64,000 bases of DNA, taken from NCBI GenBank assembly GCA_011316305.1, contig SAUG01000009.1:926774-990773 (forward strand), in the 5' to 3' direction. The position numbers and the translations under genes were made by a program. The notes below the pieces were generated by a model that saw nothing but the letters and a program-made list of their open reading frames with translations, did no database searches and was not told the origin of the DNA. Position 1 is the stretch's first letter; every line of letters starts with the position of its first letter. Below are positions 37,831 through 51,134 of this stretch, one piece after another. Source of the stretch: Rusavskia elegans (taxonomy: Eukaryota > Ascomycota > Lecanoromycetes > Teloschistales > Teloschistaceae).

Positions 37831-38986
37831 CTATTTTATACTAATAATAGAATAAATCCGAATCTATTTAGTTAACTACTATTTTATAAATTAGCGTAAT
37901 TAGTAATTTAAAAAATCGATATTTAGAAAAAAATCTATAAAAATATTCTAAAAATATAGAAATAATCGGATAATTATTAAAATAAAAAATAAAAAATAGT
38001 ATTTTAATTAAAAAAAAGGAAATAAAATATATCTTTTTATTTAAAATCTAAAAATAAAGACTTTAAATAAATAATTTAACTATATTAAAATCGGATTATT
38101 TTTCATTAAATAGATTAAAAAATTTTAAAACTTCGAATTTAATCTATTTAAAGATATTAAAGTATACCCGGTATTTTATATATTTCTTTTAAAACAACTC
38201 GACCCTAGAATACTATTATAATAGATATTTATTTTCTAAATATAAAAAGAAAATATCTTTATAGTCGAAAAGATTTTATAATAGAAAGATTAAAACTGTC
38301 TAATTAAATAAAAAGATTTTCCTATTTTATAAAATATTTAGAAATCTAAAGAATATTTAATAAACTTCTAGAAAACTCTATAGTAATTCTATTAGTAAAA
38401 GATATCGGGATATTTTAAAAAAAATCCGGTAGATTATTTAAAATACTCTAAATTTACGAAAATAAAAAAATAAAAAACTAGCGGAAGAATTTAGAAATTT
38501 AAAAATCTCGCTTTCTTTAATACTAAATATTTCTACTATAATAACCTCTTCGGTACGTTTATTTAATAAATCTATTTTTTAATAAAAATATAATTTTTTT
38601 ATAAAAGTAGTATATATTTCTATCCGAGCTTTTTTTTAAATTTTATAAACCTTTCGGATATCTTTATATAATTTAGATTTTTTACTCTTTAAATAATCCT
38701 ATCTATATTAAATTATCTGAAGATTATACTTCTATCTATAGCGTAGGTATTTACTATATTTTCTAAAACGAATATAGATTTTATATATTCGATTGTATTT
38801 TATATAGAAAGAATGAACTCTTACTATAATATTACTAAAAAGTTTAATAAAGTCGGTAAATTTATAATAACGAATAATATTAAATTAAAAACGATATTAG
38901 AATATAATATAGAAAAAAAGGGGAAAAAAATCCGGAACTATAGAAAAAAGGTAAATTTCGGAATAAAACTAAAAAAAAAAAAATAG

Positions 38987-39372
38987 TATTACAATTTTAG
39001 ATTAAATTCTATATTAAATCCAATATTTAGTAATAAAATATTTAGGAAATTACTAAGTAATTAATATTATTTAATAATATTAATTACTAATTACTACTAA
39101 ATAGATATTTAGTAACTTAGTTATATTTAATATATTAAATATACTAATTATATTAATTATAAAAAATTTTATTATCATTTTAGATTTTAAACTCGACGCC
39201 TTTATAATTCGTATTTAATTTATTAGTTATCGCTATATACTATTCTAGCAATTAGACTAATTTATTTTTATATTAATTTAAAATAATTACCCGTTATATC
39301 TTCGTTTATAGATTTACTAATAAGTTTAATTAATTTTCAAAAATACCAAACCCTTCCGGTAATTCTATAACA
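38987..39372 (+). repeat. 3' LTR of Gy3 (386 bp)
   Basis: Begins TATTACAA and ends TATAACA, immediately followed by the duplication TTTCG. Confidence 0.9.
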
Positions 39373-39559
39373 TTTCGTTTTTGAAACGATTAAATATAAT
39401 AATATTATAGACGTTTATAGGCGTATCCCCGCCTATTTATAGGCTATTTTACTCTAAAATCTAAAAAATCGACCTATCCGGCTTTTATATAATAAATTTA
39501 TCTATAAATTCTTTTTTAACTATTATATCTTCTATTTATAGAACCTTTTCGTTATTATT

Positions 39560-41086
39560 ATCTAGCTAATAACGCTATCTTGTACCAATCCTTTTTCTTT
39601 CTTCGTATTATTCGGTTATTTATATAGATATAGATAGTCTTTAAATCTTATTTAACTAACTTTCGATATCTATCTTTATCGATAATAAAATTTATCGCCG
39701 AAAACGTTCGTTCGCTAGATACTAAATTTATTAATATTAAAAAGATACGTAGAACGAATTCTATAAACTCTAAAATAACAGTTCTATATTAGTACTAGAA
39801 GGTATTTAAAATTAAAAATATCTAAATATTTATATTTTCTTATATAGTAAAAGCGCTTTTATTTTTATAGAACTATTAGAAATATTCTATAACAATTTAC
39901 TAGATTTTATTATCTACTAAAATAATATAATATCGTATAAAATTATATATCCGGTTCAAAATCTCTAATAGAACTAACGATCCGACGTTTTTTAAATTTA
40001 AAAAAAAAGTAATATAGTATATATCCGTTATTTACTATTTATAGATCTTCGCCTAAATACTATCTAAAATAATAACTAATACGAGATTTAGATAAATATC
40101 TCGTTTATATAATAATATTAATTCCTTTTTAATTTTAAACTATTTCGCTGTAACGTATCCGATATATAATCTATTATTTTTAGATAACTTTTAAATTTCG
40201 TATAGAAGATAAAAAACTTCGGCTAGATTATCTAATTAGTTTTAAAAAGTATCGCGGACAAGGAAGTCTTTTAAGCCGTTAGAAAAATCGGACGTTAGAT
40301 TAAATATATAGTATCTACAGTATAAATTAGCTAGTAAATAATTAAACAGGCGGAAAATCTACTAAAAAATATTTTTTAATATTTAAATAGAATAGTAAAC
40401 GTTATATTATATACTTTACCGCGTAATAACTTATATTACGAAAGTATACTATTTATTATAAATTTATTTTTAATACCGACGGAAGATTACGAACTAGAAT
40501 TTAATTTTATTAAATAAATAGATAACTATTTAAATGATTTTCAGAATATTAGCGTAGTACGAAAGTTCTAGTATCTTTTTTATTAATAGCTGAATTCTAT
40601 ATAAATTATATAATACGAAGAAGATATAATTAAATCGAAGTATTATAGCTAATATTCGGTAGAGTTTCTTTATCGTAGTATACGTATCTATAGCGAGGTT
40701 ATTAAATCTTATTAGCTAGTCCTTGCCGCTATACGCTTCGATAATATAAAGTACGAATAATTAGATAAAATATTCCGCCGTTTAACTATTAAATTTAGTA
40801 TCTATATTATATAGAAAAAACGAACCTTTTTTCAATAAACTAACTAAAAGGTTTATAATCCGTTGATATATTTTATTAATTAATTTATCTGTAATAAAAT
40901 TAAGATATCGCTATAAATATAGAATTTCGTCGATTTTTTCTTTTATATCTTTATAGTATAGAGGAAGTAGAATTTTAGTAATGAAAATCCGGTTAGATAT
41001 TTTAAATACTATATTTAGATAGTATACTAGCTTTCGTATCTAGAAACCTCGTATAGAATTAAAGATTCTAAATAATAGACCGCTAG
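39560..41086 (-). pseudogene. hAT-4 transposase remnant, main part
   Basis: The minus-strand frame is readable over about 500 codons. From N to C it shows ITDKLINKIYQRIINLLVS, then FVLCNLHRIQLLIKKILE (family CDSHGLQLLIKDIL), a QVITRQGTQ segment (family TRWGTQ), and near 39695-39725 NLVSSERTFSA, the hAT C-terminal dimerisation signature. Overall it looks like a fungal hAT transposase with a DUF659-like middle. All stops are TAA or TAG. The N-terminal part was carried away to 60202 onward by the Cop1 insertion. Confidence 0.85.
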
Positions 41087-41097
41087 TAAAAATTATA

Positions 41098-42104
41098 TTT
41101 AGTTATTTATTTTAGTTTTAATATCCGGTAAACCAATAGTTCGGTAAATAAATAAAACGTTAATATACTAATATTAAAAATATAATATTAGTATTTATAT
41201 CCTAGTTTAATTAATATAAATAACAGTTCCTTCTATAGAATTTTAATTTAAATTTATTTAATAATATAACGTATTCTTCTATCGATAACTTAACGTCGAA
41301 TTTTTATAGATAAATATACCTCGTAGTTATCGCTTTTTTTTTTTTCTTTTACTAGTAATATAAGCCTAATAGCTTTTACGTACGTATATATTTCTATAAT
41401 AGTTATAGCTATAAGTTAAACTAGACAGTAATATCTTTTTATATCTATAATAACTATATCTATCCGCGCGGACGTTAACTATTTCGTAGTAGCTAGAATA
41501 TACTATTCTAATTTCGATATAAATATCTTTTTTACTATTTTTAAAACGCGCTATCCGATTTTTTTATTTCCTTTTAATTTAATCGACCGGGTAAAGTTTC
41601 TAGTTATAGTAGCTAGTATACTAGCTAGTAACTATTTTATAGCTAGCGACCCTTTTAAAACTACGCGGGCTAAAGAATATTTTAATAATTTAATAGAATA
41701 TTTAAATATAGATTATATAATAAATATAGCCGAAGCGAAAACTATAGATAGATACTTTATAGTATAGTAGATAGATATAATAGAAATATTAAAAGCTGAT
41801 AATTATATATAACGTCGAAAAAAAACTGGATATTAGAAAATTTATAATCGCGAATAAAAAAAATAGTTAAATAGAAATAATTAACTGCGCTATAAATTTT
41901 ATCTAATAAACTATATATCTTTAACTGTAAAAATTTTTTTTACATAAAATATAATAATCATTACTATATATAACGTTAATTATATATATATATATTTATA
42001 ACAATTTTATATAATTTTAAATAGGAATCTTCCAGAAATGATATATATATATATATATATATAAAAACTTAATATAATTTCAAATAGAAATCTTTTAAAA
42101 AAGA
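41098..42104 (-). mobile_element. K10: copy of family K (1007 bp) at the Cop1/hAT-4 junction
   Basis: Duplication taaaaattata / taaaaatgata (41087-41097 and 42105-42115). The end of the element distal to the tail is partly duplicated (about 42041-42100 repeats the preceding AT-rich end). The insertion site overlaps the target duplication of Cop1. Confidence 0.87.
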
Positions 42105-42113
42105 TAAAAATGA

Positions 42114-42310
42114 TATAAATAGTAATATAGTAGATTATAATTTGAATTTATAACAATTAATATAAATCTATTGAAAACTAAATTATAGATAGTAGTAGTT
42201 ATTAAAACTAGCTACTATATCTAATATAGAAAAAACGGAATATTCTATAGAATTTTATTTTAAATATCTTTATTAAATCTATTAAATAGCGAAACCTTTT
42301 TATATTTAAA
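42114..42310 (-). repeat. 3' LTR of Cop1 (197 bp)
   Basis: Matches 60000-60196 over its length. It contains gtagtagttattaaaactag in both copies. Confidence 0.87.
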
Positions 42311-42479
42311 TATCTTTTTAGGATTATTATATTATCGATAACGAATTAAATTCTATATATTCTACTAGTCTTATATTTCTTTCTTTTTATTCGACCTATT
42401 TAGATTAAAAAAAAATAAAGCGACGTCGAAATTAATATATAATATATTCGAATTAAAATTCGTATTTAGATATTTGTTT

Positions 42480-42706
42480 TACGTGGTATTATATAGATCT
42501 AAAAATCTAATACACTTTTTATAATATAATTTCGGTGATATTTAAATAAAACTATCTATTTGAATATTTACTATAAAAATATATTTAATATTAATATATC
42601 TTTTATAAACTTTCTAGCGGAACTAATAACAATAAATATCTATATAGTAAAGTTTATTTATAAATTATAAATTCGTATTTTAGAAAATTGGAATTATTTA
42701 TATATT
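42480..42706 (-). pseudogene. Cop1 RNase H C-terminal remnant
   Basis: The reverse complement reads FINKLYYIDIYCY, then RYINIKYIFIVNIQIDSFI. The copia consensus is KxxHVDIHxxWLRExV...INIKWVPTxxMPADGLTK. Fits the C-terminus of copia Pol, just before the 3' LTR. Confidence 0.85.
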
Positions 42707-42714
42707 ATTAATCT

Positions 42715-43682
42715 TTTCCTAGAAGATTTCTATCTGGGATTATATTGAATTTTTATATATATATATATATATTTTATTAACGTTATATACGGCAACGATT
42801 ATTATATTTTATATATAAAGAGATTTTTTTAGCTAAAGATATATTTATTAGGTAAAATTTATAATATAGTTAATTATTTCTATTTAACTATTTCTTTTTT
42901 TATTCGTAATTATAAATTTTCTACTATTCTTTCCTCGACGTTATATATAATTATTAGCTTCTAATATTTCCGCTATATCTATTTACTATATTATAAAATA
43001 TCTATCTATAGTTTTTATTTTAGTAATATTTATTATATAACCCGTACCTAAATATTCTACTAAATTATTAAAATACTCTTTAACCCGCGTAGCTTTAAAA
43101 AGGTTACTAGCTATAAGACGGTCGCTAGCTAGTATACTAGCTACTATAGTTAAAAGCTTTACCCGATTAATTAGATTAAAAAGAGATAGAAAGGTCGGAT
43201 AGCGTATTTTAAAGGCGGTAAAAAAAATATTTATATTAAAATTAGAATAGTTTATTCTAGCTACTATAAAATAATTAATATCCGCGCGAATAGATAAAAT
43301 TATTATAGATATACTACCGTCTAGTTTAGTTTATAGCTATAGTTATTACGGAAGTATATATATATATAAAAAGTTTTAGTAAATTATAGTATTTATAAGG
43401 ATATAATATTATAGGGCTTATATTACTAGTAAAAGAAAAAAAAGAAACGATAACTGCGAGGTATATTTATCTAAAAAAAATTCGACGTTAAATTATCGGT
43501 AGAAGGATATATTATATTACTAAGTAAATTTAATCTAAAATTCTATAGAAAAAAATATTATTTATATTAATTAAACTAGAATATAAATTCTATTATCGTC
43601 TATTTAATATTAGTATACTAACGTTTGATTTATTTACCGAACTACTGGTTTACCGAATATTAAAACCAAAATAAATAACTAA
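42715..43682 (+). mobile_element. K11: copy of family K (968 bp) in Cop1
   Basis: Duplication attaatct (42707-42714 and 43683-43690). It splits the Cop1 RNase H. Confidence 0.87.
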
Positions 43683-43690
43683 ATTAATCT

Positions 43691-44664
43691 AAATATATAG
43701 CGTATATTTTAGATCTAGTAAAAAAACTTTAAAGATTCTATTCTATTATATAAATTTTTACCCGGCAAATATAATTCTAAAAAGTTCGGCTTCTATAAAA
43801 CTAAATATAACTATCTTTTATTTAGAAATTATCGATTCGATTATATTATTAAGTAATTTAAAGTTATAATTCTATAAATTATATTGAATTCCTAAATTAT
43901 CGGCGAATAATATATTTAAAAATACGAATAATATAACGTTTATAATTATATCTTCCGTATTATATATAGTATTAAAATATTTACTATATCTAAAATATTA
44001 TATTACTTTTATCGCTGCCGTATAATACGTTTCTATTAGATTAGTTTAAATATTTTAAAAGTTTAAAAGCAGCGAATTTATCATTATATCGTATAATAGT
44101 TATAGTAAAACTTAATAAACCGATAATTTACTAAAACGCTAGAATTTATTATAGAATTATTAATTTTTTATTTTTTACTAGAATATCTATTAATATTATA
44201 GATATTCTAGATAGTTTAAATATATAGTTAATTTTATATTTAGCAATAATTCTATTAGTATAGAAATTTTAGTAAAAGTTAAACTAGTAGTAATATCTAT
44301 TATATATTATTCAAATATCTAATAACTATACTATTTTATCTAGATAACGTATTTTATATTTTTTAAATAATTTTATTTAAAGTTTGTCTACTTCGGCTAT
44401 ATATCGCGTTCTATAAATAACGACGATATTATCTACGAAAAAGAAAAATAGTATATATTTGTAAATAAAAAGATATTCGGTTTCCGAAACTTTTTAAAAT
44501 TCTAGATTACTAAATATTTTAAATAGTTCGTAGAATTATAATACTAACGATTATTTAAATCTATATAACGCGCGGAAAAGAAATAATAGAACTTTAATTC
44601 TTTTCTATCTTTCTAGAATATATAGATAAATTAGTTTATTAATATTACTATTAGCGAATATATT
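43691..44664 (-). pseudogene. Cop1 reverse transcriptase and start of RNase H, remnant
   Basis: On the minus strand FFFFVDNIVVIYRTRYIAE near 44400-44450 is the copia YVDDIVV box with one D changed to N. It is followed by LFKKYKIRYLDKI, then IIGLLSFTITIIRYND (family GSLLYAATxTRPDIAFA), then KAEL/IEAEL near 43750-43770 (family STTEAEL). Clear Ty1/copia RT-RNase H, RIP-degraded. Confidence 0.9.
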
Positions 44665-44676
44665 AACTATATTATA

Positions 44677-45627
44677 CTCTTTCTAAAAGGTTCCTATTTG
44701 GAATTATATTGAATTTTTATATATATATATATATATATTTTATTAACGTTATATACGGCAATAATTATTATATTTTACGTATAAAGAAATTTTTATAGCT
44801 AAAGTTTATCAGATAAAATTTACAGCGCAGTTAATTACTTCTATTTAACTATTTCCTTTTTTATTCGCGATTACAAATTCTCTACTATCCAGTTTTTCCT
44901 CGACGTTATATATAATTATCAGCTTCTAATATTTCCGCTATATCTATTTACTATACTATAAAATATCTATCTATAGTCTTCGTCTCGGCTATATTTATTA
45001 TATAATCTATATTTAAATATTCTACTAACCTATTAAAGTACTCTTTAGCCTATATAGTTTTAAAAGGGTTACTAGCTATAAAACGGTTACTAGCTAGTAT
45101 ACTAGCTACTATAGCTAGAAGTTTTACCCGGTCGATTAGATTAAAAGAGGATAGAAAAGTTAGATAGCGCGTTTTAAAAGTAGTAAGGAAGATATTTATA
45201 TCGAAGTTAAAATAGTTTATTCTAGCTATTATAAAGTAGTCGACGTCTATATAAATAGATATAGTTATTATAGATATAAAAAAATACTATCTTCTGGTTT
45301 AATTTATAGCTATAGCTGTTACGGGAATATATATATATATAAAAGGTTTTAGGCTTATATTACTAGTAAAAAAAGAAAAAGAAGCGATAACTACGAGGTA
45401 TACTTATTTATAAAAATTCGACGTTAAATTATCGGTAGAAGGATACGTTATATTACTAAGTAAATTTAAGTTAAAATTCTATAAAAAGAACCGTTATTTA
45501 TATTAATTAAATTAGAATATAAATTCTACTACTGTATATTTAATACTAGTATACTAACGCTTAATTTACTTACCGAACTACTGGTTTACCGGATACTAAA
45601 ACCAAAATAAATAACTAAAAAAAAAAA
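44677..45627 (+). mobile_element. K12: copy of family K (951 bp) with pure poly(A) tail
   Basis: Perfect 12-bp duplication aactatattata (44665-44676 and 45628-45639). After ...AAATAACT the tail is an uninterrupted A run (about 13 A including the first duplication bases). This is the clearest evidence that family K inserts by target-primed reverse transcription. Confidence 0.94.
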
Positions 45628-45639
45628 AACTATATTATA

Positions 45640-45940
45640 TTATTTTATTTCGAGACCGAAATATTTAATAATAGCTATTATATATCGGAAGATTTGAATT
45701 ATAAATATTATTTTATAAATATTCTATTTGATAGATTATAAATTATTTTTAGCGTAAAAACGAGTTTTTAATTTAACTAGATATTTTTAATTATCGAATT
45801 TATATTTAAAAATCTAGATAATAGAAATCGATTATTTATTATTTTTTTCTATATTTTTATAAAATACTTTTTTTTAGATTTTTTTATTTTTTAGATTTTT
45901 AAATTCGATTTCTATTATAGTAATAAAATTTTCGGATAGT
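45640..45940 (-). pseudogene. Cop1 Pol segment between integrase and RT, remnant
   Basis: Lies between K12 and K13 in the expected place for the start of copia RT. The minus-strand frame reads NRFLLSRFLNIN and is open apart from TAA and TAG, but I find no decisive motif. Confidence 0.45.
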
Positions 45941-45952
45941 AGATATTTTAAT

Positions 45953-46933
45953 TTAGTTATTTGTTTTTGGTTTTAGTACTCGGTAAACCAGTAGTTCGGT
46001 AAGTAAATTAAACGTTAGTATACTAGTATTAAATATACGGTAGTAGAATTAATACTCTAATTTAGTTAATATAAATAACGGTCCTTTCTATAGAATTTTA
46101 ATTTAAATTTACTTAGTAATATAACGTATCCTTCTACCGATAACTTAATATCGAATTTTTATAGATAAATATATCTCGTAGTTATCGCTTTTCCTTTTTC
46201 TTTTACTAGTAATATAAGTCCTATAATACTATACCCTCGTAAATACTACGATTTACTAAAATTCTTTATATACGTATATACTTCCGTAATAGCTATAGCT
46301 ATAAGCTAAACCAGACGGTAGTATCTTTCTATATCTATAATAACTATATCTATCCGTATAGACGTCGACTATTTTATAGTAGCTAGAATAAACTATTCTA
46401 ATTTCGATATAAATATTTTTTTTACTATTTTTAAAACGCGCTATCTGATTTTCCTACCTCCTTTTAATTTAATTAACCGGGTAAAGCTTTTAGCTATAGT
46501 AGCTAGTATACTAGCTAGTAACCGTTTTATAGCTAGCGACCCTTTTAAAGCTACGCGGGCTAAAGAGTACTTTAATAGTTTAGCGGAATATTTAAATACG
46601 GATTATATAATAAATATAGCCGAAGCGAAAACTATAGATAGATATTTTATAATATAGTAGATAGATATTACGGAAATATTAGAAGCTGATAATTATATAT
46701 AATATCGAGGAAGGAATAGTAGAGGATTTATAATTATAAATAAAAAAGGAAATAGTTAAATAGAAGTAATTAATTACGCTATAAATTTTACCTAATAAAT
46801 ATACCTTTAGCTATAAAAATTTCTTTATATATAAAATATAATAATCGTTGCCGTATATAACGTTGATAAAATATATATATATATATATATATGAAAACTT
46901 AATATAATCCCAGATAGAAATCTTCCAGGGGAG
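45953..46933 (-). mobile_element. K13: copy of family K (981 bp) in Cop1
   Basis: Perfect 12-bp duplication agatattttaat (45941-45952 and 46934-46945). Starts TTAGTTATTTG and ends CTTCCAGGGGAG. Confidence 0.93.
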
Positions 46934-47001
46934 AGATATTTTAATATCTAGCACTAATTTTTAAATTTAGATACTAGTTTATTACTATAATACTATATTT
47001 T

Positions 47002-47382
47002 TAGACTGGCCGTCGGGTCGGGTTTCGAACCCGGGTTAACTAATCCGATCCGACCCGAAAAACGGTAAACTTTAATATAAAAGTATAAAGCTAGTATAAC
47101 TTTTATACGAATTTACTAAAAAAATTCTAATTAATAAACTACGCTAGCTAGAAAGTCCGTAGTAAAACTAAATATATTACCTCGATATATTACTTTTATT
47201 TAAAAATTAAAATAATAATATATTAAATATATTAAATAATCGGGTTAGGTCCGGATCGGGTTACTAAATAATCCGACCCGGATTCGACCCGCCAAGACTC
47301 GGATCGGGTCCGGGTCGGATTATTAAAATCGGATCGGATACCCGACGATTCGATAGAAATCCGACCCGAAACGGCCAGTCTA
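47002..47382. mobile_element. hAT-3: 381-bp MITE of the hAT-1/hAT-2 family
   Basis: Ends TAGACTGGCC and GGCCAGTCTA, the same as hAT-1. Duplications tatatttt (46994-47001) and tatattct (47383-47390) differ by one C/T. Both arms keep the CGGGTCGG/CCGACCCG subterminal repeats. The centre has no coding potential. A 61-codon open stretch crossing its right end is chance. Confidence 0.92.
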
Positions 47383-47512
47383 TATATTCTATAAAATAAA
47401 GATTCAAAAGTTTTCAATAACGGTAAGTTTTTTTTTATAGAATTTCTATACGGATATAAATATACCGAATACTATATAAAACGTATTAGATATTCTATTT
47501 TCTATTTATTAT

Positions 47513-48001
47513 TTAGTTATTTATTTTGGTTTTATTATCCGGTAAACCAGTGGTTCGGTAAATAAATTAAACGTTAGTATACTAGTATCGAATATATAGT
47601 AATAGAATTTATATACTAGTTTTATTAACGTTAATATCGGTTCTATAAAATTTTAGTTTAAATTTATTTAGTAAATAACCTATTCTTCTACCGATAATTT
47701 AACGTCGAAGTTTTATAGATAAATATATCTTGTAGTTATCGCTTTTTTTTTTTACTAGTAATATAAATTTTATAATACTATACCCGCGTAAATACTACGA
47801 TTTACTAAAGTTTTATATATATATATATATTCCTGTAATAGCTATAGCTATAAACTAAACTAGAATATAGTATATCTATAATAACTATATCTACCAGTAC
47901 GGATATTAATTATTTTATAGCAGCTAGAATAATCTATTTTAATTTCGATATAAATATCCTTTTTACCGCCTTTAAAACGCGCTATCCGATTTCTCTATTC
48001 T
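47513..48001 (-). mobile_element. K14: 489-bp 5'-truncated copy of family K
   Basis: It keeps the tail end and lacks the other half, yet it has a perfect duplication of up to 20 bp ending in tctatttattat (47493-47512 and 48002-48021). A truncated copy with an intact duplication means truncation happened during insertion, as in non-LTR retroposition. Confidence 0.93.
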
Positions 48002-48021
48002 TTCTATTTTCTATTTATTAT

Positions 48022-49278
48022 AGTAAAACTATATAGGTTTCGTTTCGTAAATATTTATTTCTTTATATCTACTTTTCCTTTATTTTTTCTTTTAACTTTA
48101 GTATTTTTTTAGATTTATAGCGACTTTATTATATTATATTCGGTAGTAGAATATTTACTTTATCTATTTTTCATTTTAGTCTACGAGATATTCCTTTTTT
48201 TATTAATAAAAGCGGAGGCGCTGGTTTATTATCTTTATTATTAAATAATCTAGGTAAATAATTATCGCGAAAAATAATATTCGTATTAGAAAATAGTTCC
48301 GTTAAAATTTATCCCGAATTAATTAGTATACGATCGAATATATAGATTTATTTAATTACTTTTAATTAAAAAGTTCCGTTATTATTTAATACTTCTATAT
48401 TATTAATTAGAAAATATTTTCTATATTTATTTAAGATATTATATTATAGAGATATTTTACTTTCTAAAAAAAAAAAGTAAAAAAAAAAAAATCGTTTTTT
48501 CTTTATTTTTAAACGTTTAAATTTCTTTTTATTATAATTATTTAATAGAAAACTAATCAAATAGTTTTCCTTTATTTTTTTTATTTTTACTATTATCGTT
48601 TAGTTCGGTAATACGAAAATAATTTAATTTTATATATCCGATATCTAGAATATTATAAATAAATACTTCCTTTTTTAATTAAATTTAGTTAATTTCGTCT
48701 AGTTTATAAAATATTTTCTTATCGAATATTATATCGCGAATAGCGATTACTTTATATTAGAATAGTATCTAGATAATAAAAATATTTATATTTTTATATC
48801 TAACTAGATATCTAATATAGATTCTAGATAGAAATTTATCGAATTTCGAAATATATTTATTTAAGGCGTAAATTTTACAACTAAATTTTTTAAAATATCC
48901 GAAATAGAAAATAAATCCTATTACTATTTTAAAAGGAATTTTTTTATTTAAATTTATATTACAGGGTCCGATTTATTAAATATAATATAGCTTCGATAAT
49001 CTAAAATTAAAGATAGACTAGTAGATATCCGGCGTTCCGTAGTACTCTTGCTTTTAAAATTAGAATATAACCTAGACGTTTTAAATATCTATTTTAGATT
49101 TAAATATCTAGAATAGATAGTTTTTAGATAATTCTATATTTATTAATAAATTTCCAGAATTTACTTTCTAATATAAACTTTTTATCTAAATATATAAATA
49201 CTATTATTATATTTTAATTTATCTAGATAAACTTTAAAATACGTTTTAGAAATCTAATTATATTAGATTTCTTTCGAT
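48022..49278 (-). pseudogene. Cop1 integrase C-terminal half and linker, remnant
   Basis: The minus-strand frame reads FSCKIYALNKYISKFDKF near 48830-48890 (family FGCxxYVxxxKxxKFxPK), then YIRYLVRYKN (family GYLVGYxS), then KVIAIRDIIFDKKIFY (family xVxxxRDVxFDE). This is the standard C-terminal block of Ty1/copia integrase. Nearer 48200 a proline-rich linker PAPPLLL is readable. Confidence 0.88.
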
Positions 49279-49293
49279 ATATTTTTATAATTT

Positions 49294-50255
49294 TCTCTAG
49301 AAGATTTTTATTTGGAATTATATTAAATTTTTATATATATATATATATATATATATTCTATTAACGTTAAATACGGTAACGATTATTATATTTTATATAT
49401 AAAGAAATTTTTATAGTTAAAGGTATATAGTTTATTAGATAAAATTTACAGCGTAGTTAATTTTTTCTATTTAACTATTTTCTTTTTTATTCGCGATTAC
49501 GAATGCTCTATTATATAAATTATAAATTTTTTACTATTTTCTTTTCGACGTTTTATATAATTATTAGTTTCTAATATTTCTACTATATCTACCTATTATA
49601 CTGCGAAGTATCTATCTATAGTTTTCGTTTCGGCTATATTTATTATATAATCTATATCTAAATATTCTATTAAATTATTAAAGTATTCTTTAATCTATAT
49701 AGTTTTAAAAAGGTTACTAGCTACTATAGCTAAAAGCTTTACCCGGTCGATTAAATTAAAAAAGAGTAGAAAAGTCGGATAGCGCGTTTTAAAGGCGGTA
49801 AAGAAAATATTTATATTAAAATTAAAATATTTTATTCTAGCTACTATAAAATAGTCGAAGTCTATATAAATAGATATAGTTATTACGGATATACTACCGT
49901 CTAGTTTAATTTATAGCTATAGCTATTATAGAAGTATATATATACGTAAAAAGTTTTAGTAAATCGTAGTATTTACGAAAAAATAGCTTGTATTACTGGT
50001 AAAAGAAGAAAAAGAAACGATAACTACAAGATATACTTATCTGTAAAAATTCGACGTTAGTTAAATTATCGGTAGAAAAATACGTTATATTATTAAATAA
50101 ATTTAAATTCAAATTTTATATAAAGAAGCGTTATTTATATTAACTAAACTAGAATATTAATTTTATTACTATTTATTTGATATTAGTATACTAACGTTTA
50201 ATTTATTTACCGAACCACTGATTTACCGAGTACTAAAACCAAAATAAATAACTAA
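49294..50255 (+). mobile_element. K15: copy of family K (962 bp) in Cop1
   Basis: Perfect 15-bp duplication atatttttataattt (49279-49293 and 50256-50270). Confidence 0.93.
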
Positions 50256-50639
50256 ATATTTTTATAATTTGGAATTCTATTTTAATATAGATTAAATATA
50301 AAACGTATTAGTTTTTATTAATATCTACTATAATAGAAGTTAGATTATATATTACCCGATAAAATAGTTTATCCGAATATTCTAATTTAATTAGAAAGTA
50401 TAAAATAATCTAATATATTTTCGATAGTATATATATTTCGCATTTATTTATTATAGGTATTTTATTATAATTCGAAAATTCCATACTTTTAGTTATTTAA
50501 AATAGATATTAGATAACGTTATTAACGGCGTAAATAAATAATTTATAGTAGTTATATATAATTTTAAATTATATAAAAGCGAAAGATATAGATACTATAC
50601 TTTTTCCGCTATTTATATTATTTTCGATAAAATAGTAAA

Positions 50640-51000
50640 CTTTATTTTCGATATATATAAAAACTATTTACCTAATTGACTTTATACGACTATAGCGAAG
50701 ATTTTATTATATTTAATTTTTATTTTTTAGAAAATTAATTAAAACTATATTTATTATAAAATTCGGAACGTAGTTAATTTTAGTAATAGTAAATGTTCCT
50801 TTTCTATCTAGAATATCGATATTAATATCGATAGTTTTATATATTAGAATAGATATTAATTTTCCGCCAACGATAATATATAATCTATCTATATAGTTTT
50901 TTATCTTCTAGAAACGATAATATATAATTTTACTATATATATTAATTACGGATCCGCTATTAAAAATCTATAAAATTCGGAAATAGAAATCGGAAATAAA
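50640..51000 (-). pseudogene. Cop1 protease region remnant
   Basis: The minus-strand frame reads IFNSGSVINIYSK near 50943-50980, the copia protease motif (family WxxDSGAxxH) with D to N by RIP. It continues RLYIIVGGKLISI (family V.VADG), then GTFTITKINYVPNFIINIV (family LxNVLYVPxxxxNLxS). Gy2 is inserted just upstream at 51135. Confidence 0.85.
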
Positions 51001-51134
51001 AAAACTTTTTTAAAATATTATTACTATTTTTTTTCTTTTACTTTTTTTTTTATAATTTTTTTTATTATTTATTTTATTATTTATTTTATTTAATTCGATT
51101 TATTATTTTATCCGGATTAAATTTCTAGAAAAAT

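Larger units (their letters stand above)
35171..39372 (+). mobile_element. Gy3: Ty3/Gypsy LTR retrotransposon, internally deleted
   Basis: Perfect 5-bp duplication TTTCG (35166-35170 and 39373-39377). LTRs are 35171-35591 (421 bp) and 38987-39372 (386 bp), with ends TGTTA...TAACA before RIP. The length difference lies mostly in the number of actaattat units. Integrase on the plus strand is readable, but protease, RT and RNase H are absent. The truncated K9 lies at the break. Its integrase is very close to that of Gy2. Confidence 0.9.

Noticed and set aside
47232..47417. 61-codon open frame on the minus strand, the only one of that length in the first 60 kb
   Set aside because: It crosses the right end of the hAT-3 MITE and its duplication and is made of the CCGACCCG subterminal repeats. 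No start context or motif.
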